A program made the translations under genes and the position numbers. Positions 42,787-50,480 of a stretch of DNA of 50,480 bases are shown piece by piece. The DNA is from Mycolicibacterium peregrinum (GTDB taxonomy: Bacteria > Actinomycetota > Actinomycetes > Mycobacteriales > Mycobacteriaceae). The stretch covers positions 1 to 50,480 of the forward strand of contig NZ_LZSY01000032.1 in NCBI RefSeq assembly GCF_001665625.1. The letters run 5' to 3'. Position 1 is the stretch's first letter, and the number at the start of each line of letters is the position of its first letter. The notes under the pieces were generated by a model. The model searched no databases. It saw only the letters and a list, made by a program, of their open reading frames with translations, and was not told the origin of the DNA.

Positions 42787-42874
42787 AAGGGTTGCAAGGC
42801 GTTGCGATGTCTCCCCGCAGGTCTTTTCGCACGCAAATGCCTGTTGCGATGCAACCCCGTGCAACCCTTGTTGC
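42787..42874. promoter_or_regulatory. Cluster of phased GTTGC/GCAAC elements in a divergent promoter
   Basis: AAGGGTTGCA (42787-42796) and TGCAACCCTT (42860-42869) form a perfect 10-bp inverted repeat. GTTGC starts at 42791 and 42801, exactly 10 bp apart; GCAAC starts at 42851 and 42861, again 10 bp apart. GTTGC-GAT-GCAAC (42843-42855) is an inner palindrome and a further GTTGC lies at 42870. This looks like a multi-dimer operator with DNA looping, plausibly for the GAF regulator. Confidence 0.65.
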
Positions 42875-42903
42875 CGTGTTGGACACGGTGTGGGCTGGGC
42901 CAC

Positions 42904-44733
42904 ATGACACAGACCACCGCCGCACCGCTGACCACACTGTCACCGCAGGAACGGGTTGACACCTGGCTGGCCGACTTCGAGTCCGCGCTCGCTGACCGGG
43001 ACATCGAACGCGTCGTGGCGAAGTTCGCGACCGACAGCTTCTGGCGGGATCTGGTCTCGTTCACCTGGAACCTCAAGACCGTCGAGGGCCACGAGGGCAT
43101 CACCGACATGCTGGCCGCGCGGCTGAACGACACCGATCCCTCGGGATTCCGGACGGCGGAAACCCCCACCGAGGACTTCGACGGCGAGCACGTCATCACC
43201 TCGGCATTCATCGAGTTCGAGACCTCGGCGGGACGCTGCAAGGGCCACCTGCGGCTGCGCGACGAACTGGGCTGGACCCTGTTGACCACGCTGCAGGAAC
43301 TCAAGGGCCACGAGGAGCACAAGGGCACCAACCGGCCGTTGGGCGCGATTCACGGCTCGGATCCAGACACTCGCTCGTGGTCCGAGAAGCGTCTCGACGA
43401 GGAGCTCACCCTGGGCTACTCCCAGCAGCCCTACACCCTGGTCATCGGCGGTGGGCAGGGCGGCATCGCCCTCGGCGCCAGGCTGCGCCAACTCGGGGTG
43501 CCCGCCATCGTCGTCGATCAACACGAACGCCCCGGCGATCAGTGGCGCAAACGCTACAAGTCGCTGTGCCTGCACGACCCGGTCTGGTATGACCACCTGC
43601 CGTATCTGCCCTTCCCGGCGAACTGGCCGGTGTTCGCCCCCAAGGACAAGATCGGCGACTGGCTCGAGTTCTACACCCGGGTAATGGAAGTGCCGTACTG
43701 GAGCTCGACCACCTGCCTGTCCGCCACCTACGACGAACACGAACAGCGATGGACCGTCGAGGTCAACCGCAACGGCGAAGCGGTGACCCTGCGGCCCGTG
43801 CAACTCGTGCTCGCGACGGGCATGTCGGGCAAGCCCAACATTCCGACGCTGCCCGGCCAGGAAGTGTTCCGGGGCGAGCAGCACCATTCCAGCCACCACC
43901 CCGGCCCGGACCGGTACCTCGGCAAGCGCGCAGTAGTGATCGGCGCCAACAACTCCGCCCACGACATCTGTAAAGCGTTGTACGAGAACGACGTCGACGT
44001 GACGATGATCCAGCGATCCTCTACCCACATCGTCAAGTCGGACTCACTGATGGAGCTGGGCCTGGGCGCCCTGTACTCGGAACGCGCAGTGGCTGCCGGA
44101 ATGACCACCGAGAAGGCGGATCTGACCTTCGCGTCACTGCCGTATGCCATCATGGCCGACTTCCAGCGGCCCATCTACGACGCGATCCGCCAGCGCGACA
44201 AGGACTTCTATGCGCGACTGGAAGCCGCCGGATTCGACCTGGACTTCGGCGACGACGACTCCGGCCTGTTCATGAAATACCTGCGCCGCGGCTCGGGCTA
44301 CTACATCGACGTCGGCGCCTGCGAACTGGTCGCCGACGGCAGCATCAAACTCGCCCACGGCGAGGTCGACCGGCTGACCGAAAACTCGGTGATCCTGGCC
44401 GACGGCACCGAACTCCCCGCCGACGTAGTCGTGTACGCCACCGGGTTCGGATCGATGAACGGCTGGGCGGCAGACCTGATCAGCCAGGAAGTCGCCGACC
44501 GGATCGGCAAGGTGTGGGGTCTGGGTTCCGGCACCACCAAGGACCCCGGTCCATGGGAAGGCGAACAACGCAACATGTGGAAGCCCACCCAACAGCCCAA
44601 CCTGTGGTTGCACGGCGGGAATCTGCACCAATCCCGGCACTATTCGCTGTATCTGGCGTTGCAGCTCAAGGCCCGCTACGAAGGCCTGGCAACGCCGGTG
44701 TACGGACTGCAGGAGGTCCATCACCTGAGCTGA
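42904..44733 (+). CDS. SnoaL-like domain fused to FAD-dependent monooxygenase
   Basis: 609 residues from ATG 42904; the frame is open upstream but noncoding. Residues about 15-140 are a SnoaL/NTF2-like domain (ERVDTWLADFESALADRDIERVVAKFATDSFWRDLVSFTW). A Rossmann FAD site follows, TLVIGGGQGGIALGARLRQLG, then DQWRKRYKSLCLHDPVWYDHLPYLPFP, the NADP-type AVVIGANNSAHDICKALYEN, and VVYATGF. This is the flavin-containing/Baeyer-Villiger monooxygenase superfamily. The canonical BVMO FxGxxxHxxxW is replaced by FRGEQHHSSHHPGP, so activity on ketones is not assured. Context suggests oxidation of a ketone or diol-derived substrate. Confidence 0.85.
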   Translation: MTQTTAAPLTTLSPQERVDTWLADFESALADRDIERVVAKFATDSFWRDLVSFTWNLKTVEGHEGITDMLAARLNDTDPSGFRTAETPTEDFDGEHVITSAFIEFETSAGRCKGHLRLRDELGWTLLTTLQELKGHEEHKGTNRPLGAIHGSDPDTRSWSEKRLDEELTLGYSQQPYTLVIGGGQGGIALGARLRQLGVPAIVVDQHERPGDQWRKRYKSLCLHDPVWYDHLPYLPFPANWPVFAPKDKIGDWLEFYTRVMEVPYWSSTTCLSATYDEHEQRWTVEVNRNGEAVTLRPVQLVLATGMSGKPNIPTLPGQEVFRGEQHHSSHHPGPDRYLGKRAVVIGANNSAHDICKALYENDVDVTMIQRSSTHIVKSDSLMELGLGALYSERAVAAGMTTEKADLTFASLPYAIMADFQRPIYDAIRQRDKDFYARLEAAGFDLDFGDDDSGLFMKYLRRGSGYYIDVGACELVADGSIKLAHGEVDRLTENSVILADGTELPADVVVYATGFGSMNGWAADLISQEVADRIGKVWGLGSGTTKDPGPWEGEQRNMWKPTQQPNLWLHGGNLHQSRHYSLYLALQLKARYEGLATPVYGLQEVHHLS

Positions 44734-44746
44734 CGACTTACGACAT

Positions 44747-44787
44747 GGCGCCCCGAACGTGACTCCCCCCACGCCGTTCGGGGCGCC
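44747..44787 (+). terminator. 12-bp perfect stem-loop after the monooxygenase gene
   Basis: GGCGCCCCGAAC (44747-44758) pairs with GTTCGGGGCGCC (44776-44787) across a 17-nt loop, starting 13 bp after the stop at 44733. No U tract follows, as often in mycobacteria. The hairpin also argues against a deacetylase start at GTG 44759, which would lie in the loop. Confidence 0.75.
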
Positions 44788-44815
44788 CGCGTGTGCGCGG
44801 GGTATACATGCGAGG

Positions 44816-45520
44816 GTGCGTCGATGGTTGTGGAGTCTCGCCGTTCTGCTGATCGTCGCCGTTACCGTGTTCGCCGCCGGGTACTGGGTGTCGAAGTCAC
44901 GCACCTTCGCCCTCACCGGGCACCTGGTGCACCGGGTCGACACCTCGGCCAAGGTCGTCGCCCTCACTTTCGACGACGGTCCAACCACGCATACCCCTGA
45001 GGTGCTGCGGATGCTCAGCGACGCCGGGGTTCGAGCCACCTTCTATCTCACCGGTGCAGAATTGAGCACTGCACCGCAGTTCGGCACCGCGATCGCCACG
45101 GCAGGCCACGAGATCGGCAACCACAGCTACTCGCATCGACGGATGGTGCTGACGGCGCCGGCCACCGTCGCCGACGAGATCGAACGCACCGACACCGCGA
45201 TCCGTGCCACCGGGTACGGGGGCCCGATCACCTTCCGCCCGCCGTACGGCAAGAAGCTCTGGACACTGCCGCACTACCTGTCCACCCATGATCGGACGAT
45301 GGTCACCTGGGACGTCGAACCTGATTCGTCTTCCACGGCTGATGCCGATGCGATCGTGGCCGAGACCGTTTCCGAGGCACGGCCGGGCTCGATCATCCTG
45401 TTGCATGCCATGTATGACAGCCGCGCTCCCTCGCGTGCCGCAGTACCCCGGATCATCGACGAATTACGCTCGGCCGGTTACCGATTCGTCACCGTATCCG
45501 AACTTCTGGCCGGCCCGTGA
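44816..45520 (+). CDS. Polysaccharide deacetylase (NodB homology, CE4)
   Basis: 234 residues from GTG 44816. An N-terminal membrane anchor (RRWLWSLAVLLIVAVTVFAAGYWVS) is followed by a NodB domain: motif 1 ALTFDDGPTTHTP with the catalytic and metal Asp, motif 2 GHEIGNHSYSHRR with two metal His, motif 3 RPPYG, and late IILLHAMYD. CE4 enzymes deacetylate peptidoglycan or other N-acetyl sugars outside the membrane, often giving lysozyme resistance. A longer reading from GTG 44759 is possible but starts inside a terminator hairpin. Overlaps the glycosylase gene by GTGA. Confidence 0.9.
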   Translation: MRRWLWSLAVLLIVAVTVFAAGYWVSKSRTFALTGHLVHRVDTSAKVVALTFDDGPTTHTPEVLRMLSDAGVRATFYLTGAELSTAPQFGTAIATAGHEIGNHSYSHRRMVLTAPATVADEIERTDTAIRATGYGGPITFRPPYGKKLWTLPHYLSTHDRTMVTWDVEPDSSSTADADAIVAETVSEARPGSIILLHAMYDSRAPSRAAVPRIIDELRSAGYRFVTVSELLAGP

Positions 45521-46008
45521 CGGAGCTCCTGCACGGACTGGACCCCCTCGTCGGGCAGCGGCCCCGGGTACTGATCCTCGGAAACATGCCGAGCGTGATG
45601 TCGTTGGCCTCGGGCCAGTACTACGGCAATCCACGCAACGCGTTCTGGCGAATCACCGGGGCGCTGTTCGGGTTCGATGCCGATGCGCCCTATCCAGATC
45701 GTGTTGATGCCCTGCTCACGCACCGGGTGGCGGTGTGGGATGTGCTCCGGTCCTGCCGGCGAGTGGGCAGCCTGGATTCGGCTGTCGAGCGGGACAGCAT
45801 GGTGCCCAACGACTTTGCGGAATTCTTCGCCGCGCACCACACTCTGGAGCGAGTGGTGTTCAACGGGGCTGCCGCCGAGACCAACTACCGGCGCCTGGTC
45901 GGCACTCCCCCGTCGCCAAGCGCGCGGGCCCCCTCGACCAGTCCCGCCCAGACCATGCGCTTTGAGGGCAAACTGGCGGCCTGGCGGGCAGTACTGGAGA
46001 CAAGCTGA
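45517..46008 (+). CDS. DNA-deoxyinosine glycosylase (uracil-DNA glycosylase superfamily)
   Basis: 163 residues from GTG 45517. Uracil-DNA-glycosylase fold with motif 1 ILGNMPSVMSLASGQYYGNPRNAFWRI and late VVFNGAAAETNYRRL. The GNMPS..YYGNPxNxFW pattern is that of family 6 hypoxanthine-DNA glycosylases, annotated as DNA-deoxyinosine glycosylases, which remove deaminated adenine. The final strand SPSARAPSTSPAQTM carries the DNA-intercalation loop. Translationally coupled to the deacetylase with no obvious functional link. Confidence 0.87.
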   Translation: MTELLHGLDPLVGQRPRVLILGNMPSVMSLASGQYYGNPRNAFWRITGALFGFDADAPYPDRVDALLTHRVAVWDVLRSCRRVGSLDSAVERDSMVPNDFAEFFAAHHTLERVVFNGAAAETNYRRLVGTPPSPSARAPSTSPAQTMRFEGKLAAWRAVLETS

Positions 46009-46067
46009 CAATATTCAGCGGTTGATCACCTGTTGCGACCCAATCGACCGTTACGCTTTCCGCCACC

Positions 46068-46910
46068 ATGACATATCCACCGCAAAGTCCGTGGCCGCCT
46101 CAGCCGCCGCCCTGGCCACCCGTCCCCGTGCCCCCGGCCGCACCCGCGCCGCGGCGTGGCAACAAGACCGTCGCCTGGGTGATCTTGGGAGTGGTGGTCT
46201 GTGCCCTACTCGTGGCGGGACTCATGTACTTTCTCGGCACCGGGGAGCAGACCAAGACGGTCAAGGATTCCGCTCTCCAGCGCACCCTGCTGACGCCTGC
46301 CGAAGCAGGCAACATATTGGGAACCCCATCGCTCGTAGGGGACCCCAATTACGACGACGGGGCCGTTCAGTCCACCTGGGACACCGAGCGCGGGAATGAT
46401 CCGTGCGTGATCGGCGATCCGGCCACGGCGGGTTGGTACCAGGACACCGGTTCGACGGCGGTACGCAGGCAGTTCCTGCAATCCCCCGAAGGGGACGGAA
46501 CCGGGCCGGAAATGTTGTTCGACCAGGCGGTGATCGCATATCCCGATACCGACACCGCGCGCAAGGTGGTTGAGGACATTCGAGGCAAATGGCAGCAATG
46601 CGTCGGCCAGGACGTGACCCAGACCGTTCCAGGCGAAGATCCATGGCCCTGGCATATCGGTGACGTCTCGGAGAGCGATGGCGTGGTCGTGTCGTACGCA
46701 ACGGACCTCAGCGATGACGCCAACGGCTGGGTATGCCACTTCGGCATGGCACCGCGACACAACGTGGTGGTCCAGACACAGGTGTGCGGCACTACGGCCA
46801 ACGCGGATTTCATCGGACAACTGGTGGCCGAGATGAGCCAGAAGGTTGACACCGTCGCGGAATCGCACAAAACGCGTCATCGCCATTTCCGATTCGGACG
46901 GCACCACTAG
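46068..46910 (+). CDS. Membrane-anchored PknH-sensor-like domain protein
   Basis: 280 residues from ATG 46068. A Pro-rich cytoplasmic N-terminus (SPWPPQPPPWPPVPVPPAAPAPRRG), one transmembrane helix (TVAWVILGVVVCALLVAGLMYFLG) and an extracytoplasmic domain of about 200 residues resembling PknH_C (LLTPAEAGNILGTPSL, DPCVIGDPATAGWYQDTGSTAVRRQFLQ, WQQCVGQDVTQ, CHFGMAPRHNVVVQTQVCG). Four cysteines could form two disulfides. No kinase domain, so it is a stand-alone sensor or lipoprotein-like surface protein. Ends in a His/Arg tail (HKTRHRHFRFGRHH). Confidence 0.82.
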   Translation: MTYPPQSPWPPQPPPWPPVPVPPAAPAPRRGNKTVAWVILGVVVCALLVAGLMYFLGTGEQTKTVKDSALQRTLLTPAEAGNILGTPSLVGDPNYDDGAVQSTWDTERGNDPCVIGDPATAGWYQDTGSTAVRRQFLQSPEGDGTGPEMLFDQAVIAYPDTDTARKVVEDIRGKWQQCVGQDVTQTVPGEDPWPWHIGDVSESDGVVVSYATDLSDDANGWVCHFGMAPRHNVVVQTQVCGTTANADFIGQLVAEMSQKVDTVAESHKTRHRHFRFGRHH

Positions 46911-46969
46911 GCGCCTACCGGTCCGGCGTCGGCGCAGGTAGTTGCTCGATTCGTCGTTGCTGCGGAAAA

Positions 46970-46990
46970 GGCCCATCGTGACGGTGGGCC
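46970..46990 (+). terminator. Nine-bp stem, three-nt loop hairpin after the PknH-sensor-like gene
   Basis: GGCCCATCG (46970-46978), loop TGA, CGGTGGGCC (46982-46990); all nine positions pair in RNA with one U-G wobble. It lies 60 bp after the stop at 46910 and 70 bp before the next start, and has no U tract. A GC-rich terminator is the likely role. Confidence 0.6.
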
Positions 46991-47060
46991 ATCCCCGCCC
47001 CTTCGGCGTTGCTGCGTTCTATTCTCGATGCAGCAGGTTCTCCGATGGCGGGGGCTTCGA

Positions 47061-50000
47061 ATGACGGAAACTGCGACGTGCCGCACGTGTGGCACCGAAC
47101 CGCGGGCCGGCGCCCGGTACTGCGATGCGTGCGGCGCACCCGTCACATCGACTCCGGGCGCCGAATACAAGCAGGTCACCGTCTTGTTCGCCGATGTCGT
47201 CCGGTCCATGGACATCGCAGCGACCCTGGGCGCCGAACGGCTCCGCGAGATCATGAGCGACCTGTTCAACCACTCCGCCTCCGTGGTCCGTCGATACGGC
47301 GGCACCGTCGACAAGTTCACGGGTGACGGCATCATGGCCATCTTCGGCGCACCGGTTGCGTTGGAAGACCATGCTTTTCGGTCCTGCCTGGCCGCGCTCG
47401 AAATCCTGCAGGAGACCGCCCTGCTGGCGGTGCAGGTGACTGCCCGCGACGGCCTCGATCTGCAGCTTCGCATCGGTCTGAGCTCAGGTCAGGTCATCAC
47501 CGGGGAAGTCGGCACCGACACGATGAGCTACACCGCGATCGGTGAGCACGTGGGCATGGCCCAGCGCATGGAATCGGTCGCGCCGCCCGGCGGAGTGATG
47601 CTCACCGAGTCGACCGCACGCCTGGTCGAAGACACCATGATGCTGGGCGAGGCTGAGATGGTCCAGGTCAAGGGAGCCGAGCACCCGATCCAAGCCCGCC
47701 GGCTGCTGGAACTCAATTCCGCCCACAACCTGCTCCATGTCGGAGGATCGACCCTGGTCGGCCGAGGCTGGGAATTGTCCGCCCTAGAGGGCATCCTCGA
47801 ACGTTCGATCCAGGGCCACGGCAGCATCGTCCTGTTGGTGGGAGGACCCGGTATCGGCAAGAGCCGACTGGTCAGCGAACTCGCGGCAAAGGCCGCCGCA
47901 CGCGGGGTGCCGGTGCACTCCACGTTCTGCGAGTCCCACACCAGTGAAATCCCATTTCATGCCATCACCGGCCTGCTGCGGGCGGGATTCGGCGTGGCAG
48001 ACCTCGACCGTGAGGCGGCCCGCTCGAAGCTCCGAGACCAGGTTCCCGACGACACCACAGAGAGCCTGGAGTTACTCGACGACCTGCTCGGCATCGGCGA
48101 CCCCGACGTCGTTCTGCCGATGATCGACCCAGATGCCCGGCGGCGGCGCCTCACCACCCTGGTCAACGCCGCGTCGCTGGCACGGAGCGCCCCGGCGGTC
48201 TACGTCGTCGAGGATGCCCACTGGATCGACGGGGTCAGCGAATCGATGCTGTCGGATTTCCTGTCGGTGACACCGCAGACGCCGTCCCTGGTCGTCATCA
48301 CCTACCGCCCCGAATACCACGGTGCGTTGAGCCATGTCCATGGCGCCCAGACCATAGTGCTTGCACCACTGGATGATTCAGAGACCTCGGCCTTGATCAA
48401 CGAGATGCTGGGGACCGGCGACGGGGTCGCCGACCTGACCGACACCATCGCCGGGCGCGCCGCGGGCAACCCGTTCTTCGCCCTCGAGATCGTGCGCGAC
48501 CTGGCCGAACGGGGCCTGCTCCACGGCGAACGCGGAGCCTATGTGCTGTCCGACGGGCAGGGCCGGGTGAGCGTGCCTGCCACGCTTCAGGCCACCATCG
48601 CCGCGCGGATCGACCGGCTGGACCCGGCGGCCAAGCGAACGCTCAGCGCCGCTGCGGTGATCGGGTCCCGGTTCAGCGCGGGGCTGTTGGCCTGCCTGGA
48701 CACCGAACCCATCTTCGAGGATCTGATCGAGGCCGAGCTGATCGATCAGGTGCAGTACACGCCCTACGCGGAGTTCGCATTCCACCACCCGATGGTGCGG
48801 ACTGTCGCCTACGAATCACAGCTGAAATCCGATCGCGCCGAACTGCACCGGCGCCTCGCCGACACCATCGCCGCACGCGAACCCGAACTGGCCGACGAAA
48901 ACGCTGCCTTGATCGCCGAACACCTGGAGGCCGCCGGCGACCTGCATGCGGCATACAACTGGCACATGCGCGCCGGAGCATGGGCGAACAACCGCGATAC
49001 CGCCGCAGCCCAGATGTGCTGGGAGCGTGCCCGCCAGATCGCCGACCTGCTGCCCGCCGACGATCCGGACCGGCCCGCGATGCGAATAGCTCCTCGTACT
49101 CTCGTGTGCGGCAACGGTTTCCGCAGCAAGGTCACTGTCTCCGGCGCCCGGTTCGAGGAACTGCAGGAGCTGTGCGAGGCCGCCGGAGACAAAGCCTCGC
49201 TGGCCATCGGCATGGCCGGGCTGACCGGTGAACTGATGCTGCAGGGCCGGGTGCGCGACGCGTCACGACAGGTTTCCGAGCACATGACCCTGATCGAATC
49301 CATCGGCGACCCTGCGCTCACCGTCGGCTTGTCGGCGACCCCGATCTCGCTCAAGATCGAGAGCGGCGAAATGGGTGAGGTGCTGCGCTGGTCGCAGATG
49401 GCCATCGATATGGCCGACGGCGACGCGACCAAGGGAAATTTCATCGTCGGCTCACCGCTGGCAGCGGCCTTCGCAGCGCGCAGCATCGCCAAATGGGCTC
49501 TGGGCCTTGATGGTTGGCGTGCCGACCTCGATCATGCACTCGCCATGGCTCGCAACACCGACAGGTTCACCCACGCTCTCGTCATCACCTGGACGTACTT
49601 CACCACGGTGTCCTGCGGGGTACTGCTCGCCAGCGACGAAGCGCTGCGGGACATCGACGGGGCGCTGCAGATCACCGAAGGGGCCGGCGACGACATCGCG
49701 CTCGGCCTGGCGCGGGTGACCATGGGATACGCCCTGCTGAACCGAGATTCGCCGGCCGACCGCGAGCGAGGATTGACCATCCTCGGCCAGGTTCGCCAGA
49801 TGTGCGTGAGCGGACGGTTCTATATGTCCGAGCTGGTCGGCATCGATGTGTACACCGCGCGAGAACGGGCCAAGCGCGGAGACCGGGCCGGGGCCATCCG
49901 GGTGCTACGCGAAGCGATCGACGACCTCTTCCACAGCGGGCAGCTTCCGTACAACATCTTGGCGACCGGGATCCTCGCCGAGGCCCTGCTGGACCGCGGC

Positions 50001-50228
50001 GCCGAGGGCGATGTGGCCGAGGCCGAGGCGGCGATCGCCAGACTGGCGGCGACCCCCGCCGAGGACGGCCTGATCATTCGCGACATCATGCTGCTGCGGG
50101 TCCGGGCACTCATCGCCCGCGCCAAGGGCGACGACGCGAGCTACCGCACATACCGTGACCAGTACCGCGATATGGCGACCCGGCTCGGCTTCCAGGGGCA
50201 TATGGCACAGGCCGCCGCACTGCCCTGA
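47061..50228 (+). CDS. Class III cyclase-AAA ATPase-TPR regulator with zinc ribbon
   Basis: 1,055 residues from ATG 47061 (ATG 47028 is in frame). Order: zinc ribbon Cys7, Cys10, Cys21, Cys24; class III cyclase domain with Asp45, Lys85 and Asp89 (LFADVV, KFTGDGIM); AAA/STAND ATPase with Walker A GGPGIGKS at about 255 and Walker B VYVVEDAHW; C-terminal helical TPR-like repeats. No LuxR helix-turn-helix is seen at the end. In the catalytic motif GDxVNxAxR the Asn is replaced by Gly165 (GEHVGMAQR), so cyclase activity may be weak or lost. Mycobacteria encode several relatives; signal and output are unknown. Confidence 0.88.
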   Translation: MTETATCRTCGTEPRAGARYCDACGAPVTSTPGAEYKQVTVLFADVVRSMDIAATLGAERLREIMSDLFNHSASVVRRYGGTVDKFTGDGIMAIFGAPVALEDHAFRSCLAALEILQETALLAVQVTARDGLDLQLRIGLSSGQVITGEVGTDTMSYTAIGEHVGMAQRMESVAPPGGVMLTESTARLVEDTMMLGEAEMVQVKGAEHPIQARRLLELNSAHNLLHVGGSTLVGRGWELSALEGILERSIQGHGSIVLLVGGPGIGKSRLVSELAAKAAARGVPVHSTFCESHTSEIPFHAITGLLRAGFGVADLDREAARSKLRDQVPDDTTESLELLDDLLGIGDPDVVLPMIDPDARRRRLTTLVNAASLARSAPAVYVVEDAHWIDGVSESMLSDFLSVTPQTPSLVVITYRPEYHGALSHVHGAQTIVLAPLDDSETSALINEMLGTGDGVADLTDTIAGRAAGNPFFALEIVRDLAERGLLHGERGAYVLSDGQGRVSVPATLQATIAARIDRLDPAAKRTLSAAAVIGSRFSAGLLACLDTEPIFEDLIEAELIDQVQYTPYAEFAFHHPMVRTVAYESQLKSDRAELHRRLADTIAAREPELADENAALIAEHLEAAGDLHAAYNWHMRAGAWANNRDTAAAQMCWERARQIADLLPADDPDRPAMRIAPRTLVCGNGFRSKVTVSGARFEELQELCEAAGDKASLAIGMAGLTGELMLQGRVRDASRQVSEHMTLIESIGDPALTVGLSATPISLKIESGEMGEVLRWSQMAIDMADGDATKGNFIVGSPLAAAFAARSIAKWALGLDGWRADLDHALAMARNTDRFTHALVITWTYFTTVSCGVLLASDEALRDIDGALQITEGAGDDIALGLARVTMGYALLNRDSPADRERGLTILGQVRQMCVSGRFYMSELVGIDVYTARERAKRGDRAGAIRVLREAIDDLFHSGQLPYNILATGILAEALLDRGAEGDVAEAEAAIARLAATPAEDGLIIRDIMLLRVRALIARAKGDDASYRTYRDQYRDMATRLGFQGHMAQAAALP

Positions 50229-50357
50229 CTGGGCTGCATTCGGTGATGCGCGGCCGTCTGCCTCGAGTCGCGGTCCAGTGCAACGTAATCGACTGTCGCT
50301 GTGGATGAATCGTGCGCTGTGGATAACCCCTCGGCGTGTCAGTGGATCGGCGTAGTG
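50229..50357. promoter_or_regulatory. Upstream region of the DUF222 gene with two DnaA-box-like motifs
   Basis: TGTGGATGA (50300-50308) and TGTGGATAA (50318-50326) are 18 bp apart; the second is the exact complement of the TTATCCACA DnaA box. They lie 32-66 bp before a LexA-type box. Their function is unproven; CTGTGGATAA motifs upstream of such genes could also be incidental. Confidence 0.4.
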
Positions 50358-50373
50358 TCGAACACATGTTCGA
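50358..50373. promoter_or_regulatory. LexA (SOS) box overlapping the DUF222 start codon
   Basis: TCGAAC-ACAT-GTTCGA is a perfect match to the mycobacterial SOS box TCGAAC-N4-GTTCGA and is palindromic over 14 of 16 bases. The ATG of the DUF222 gene (50366) is inside it. 13E12-family genes of M. tuberculosis are known LexA targets with boxes at their start. Confidence 0.85.
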
Positions 50374-50480
50374 GGCTGATTCCGATGTGGCGCTGATCGA
50401 CAAGATCAGTGGCGCGGCGCGGGCGGAGTCGGCGGCGATCGCGGGGCGGCTGGCCGCGATCGGGGCGTTGGACAGTCTGC
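50366..50480 (+). CDS. DUF222 / 13E12-repeat HNH endonuclease family protein, N-terminal fragment
   Basis: 38 codons from ATG 50366 to the window end. FEADSDVALIDKISGAARAESAAIAGRLAAIGALDSL is a typical N-terminus of actinobacterial DUF222 proteins (M. tuberculosis 13E12 family), which usually end in an HNH nuclease motif not visible here. The embedded LexA box implies induction by DNA damage and a leaderless or nearly leaderless message. Many copies per genome are usual, so it is not by itself a sign of a specific element. Confidence 0.8.
   Translation, partial: MFEADSDVALIDKISGAARAESAAIAGRLAAIGALDSL

Noticed and set aside
41641..42903. In-frame upstream extension of the FAD monooxygenase through the dehydrogenase gene
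   Set aside because: It is antisense to a well-supported zinc dehydrogenase and the extension has no domain; the SnoaL domain starts at ATG 42904.
50300..50326. Replication origin
   Set aside because: Only two DnaA-like motifs, no AT-rich unwinding region and no dnaA or dnaN nearby.
1..50480. Mobile element, prophage, CRISPR array or tRNA-associated island
   Set aside because: No transposase, integrase, phage structural gene, spaced repeat array or tRNA was recognised; accessory blocks appear to be simple gene insertions.

Overview
The window is high-GC DNA with dense, often ATGA/GTGA-overlapping genes, lipoproteins with LTGC/AGC-type lipoboxes, an SOS box of the TCGAAC-N4-GTTCGA type and many products that I recognise from Mycobacterium tuberculosis H37Rv (OppABCD, LprB, LprC, the Rv1272c/Rv1273c exporter, the Rv1276c-1278 set, CysK2, the Rv1264 cyclase). 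It is most likely a chromosomal segment of an environmental, fast-growing Mycobacterium (Mycolicibacterium). I see no tRNA, rRNA, insertion sequence or CRISPR array. H37Rv comparisons are from memory, not from a search.

Layout. 1-4.1 kb: a PhoP/TcrX-like two-component operon running into a partial family-39 glycosyltransferase, a divergent secreted protein, and three tandem small secreted paralogues; repeats resembling PhoP boxes lie at three of these promoters. 4.2-26.5 kb: an inverted equivalent of the H37Rv Rv1272c-Rv1283c neighbourhood (oppBCD, oppA, SbcC/SbcD-like pair, SixA phosphatase, lprC, lprB, heterodimeric ABC exporter), interrupted by accessory genes: an antisense DoxX-like gene between oppD and oppA, and a 6-kb block (11.1-17.2 kb) carrying an operon of two paralogous membrane proteins plus orphan NorE/NorF-like oxidase subunits under an apparent TetR switch. 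26.5-30.5 kb: a molybdopterin enzyme without a recognisable Mo-ligand cysteine, a ribbon-helix-helix-like protein with 8-bp iterons at its start, a small membrane protein and an AIM24 protein.

30.5-39.1 kb is a copper-homeostasis island. A six-gene minus-strand operon (copZ, periplasmic His-rich protein, Cu P1B-ATPase, LpqS-like, cysK2, MFS) diverges from a copper-type two-component system at a perfect CsoR/RicR-like operator; a DUF305 lipoprotein follows, with an 11-bp direct repeat upstream that resembles an OmpR-family site.

39.2-44.8 kb: a pH-sensor-type adenylyl cyclase in an operon with a GAF-winged-helix regulator, then a butanediol-dehydrogenase-like gene divergent from a SnoaL-FAD monooxygenase across a promoter packed with helically phased GTTGC/GCAAC elements. 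44.8-50.5 kb: polysaccharide deacetylase, DNA glycosylase, PknH-sensor-like protein, a large cyclase/AAA-ATPase/TPR protein, and the start of a DUF222 (13E12-type) gene whose start codon sits inside a LexA box.

The most interesting candidates for undescribed biology are the paired membrane paralogue/NorEF operon (12.9-15.2 kb), the copper operon that includes CysK2 and an MFS carrier, the RHH-like gene with 8-bp iterons, and the local regulon of the first two-component system.
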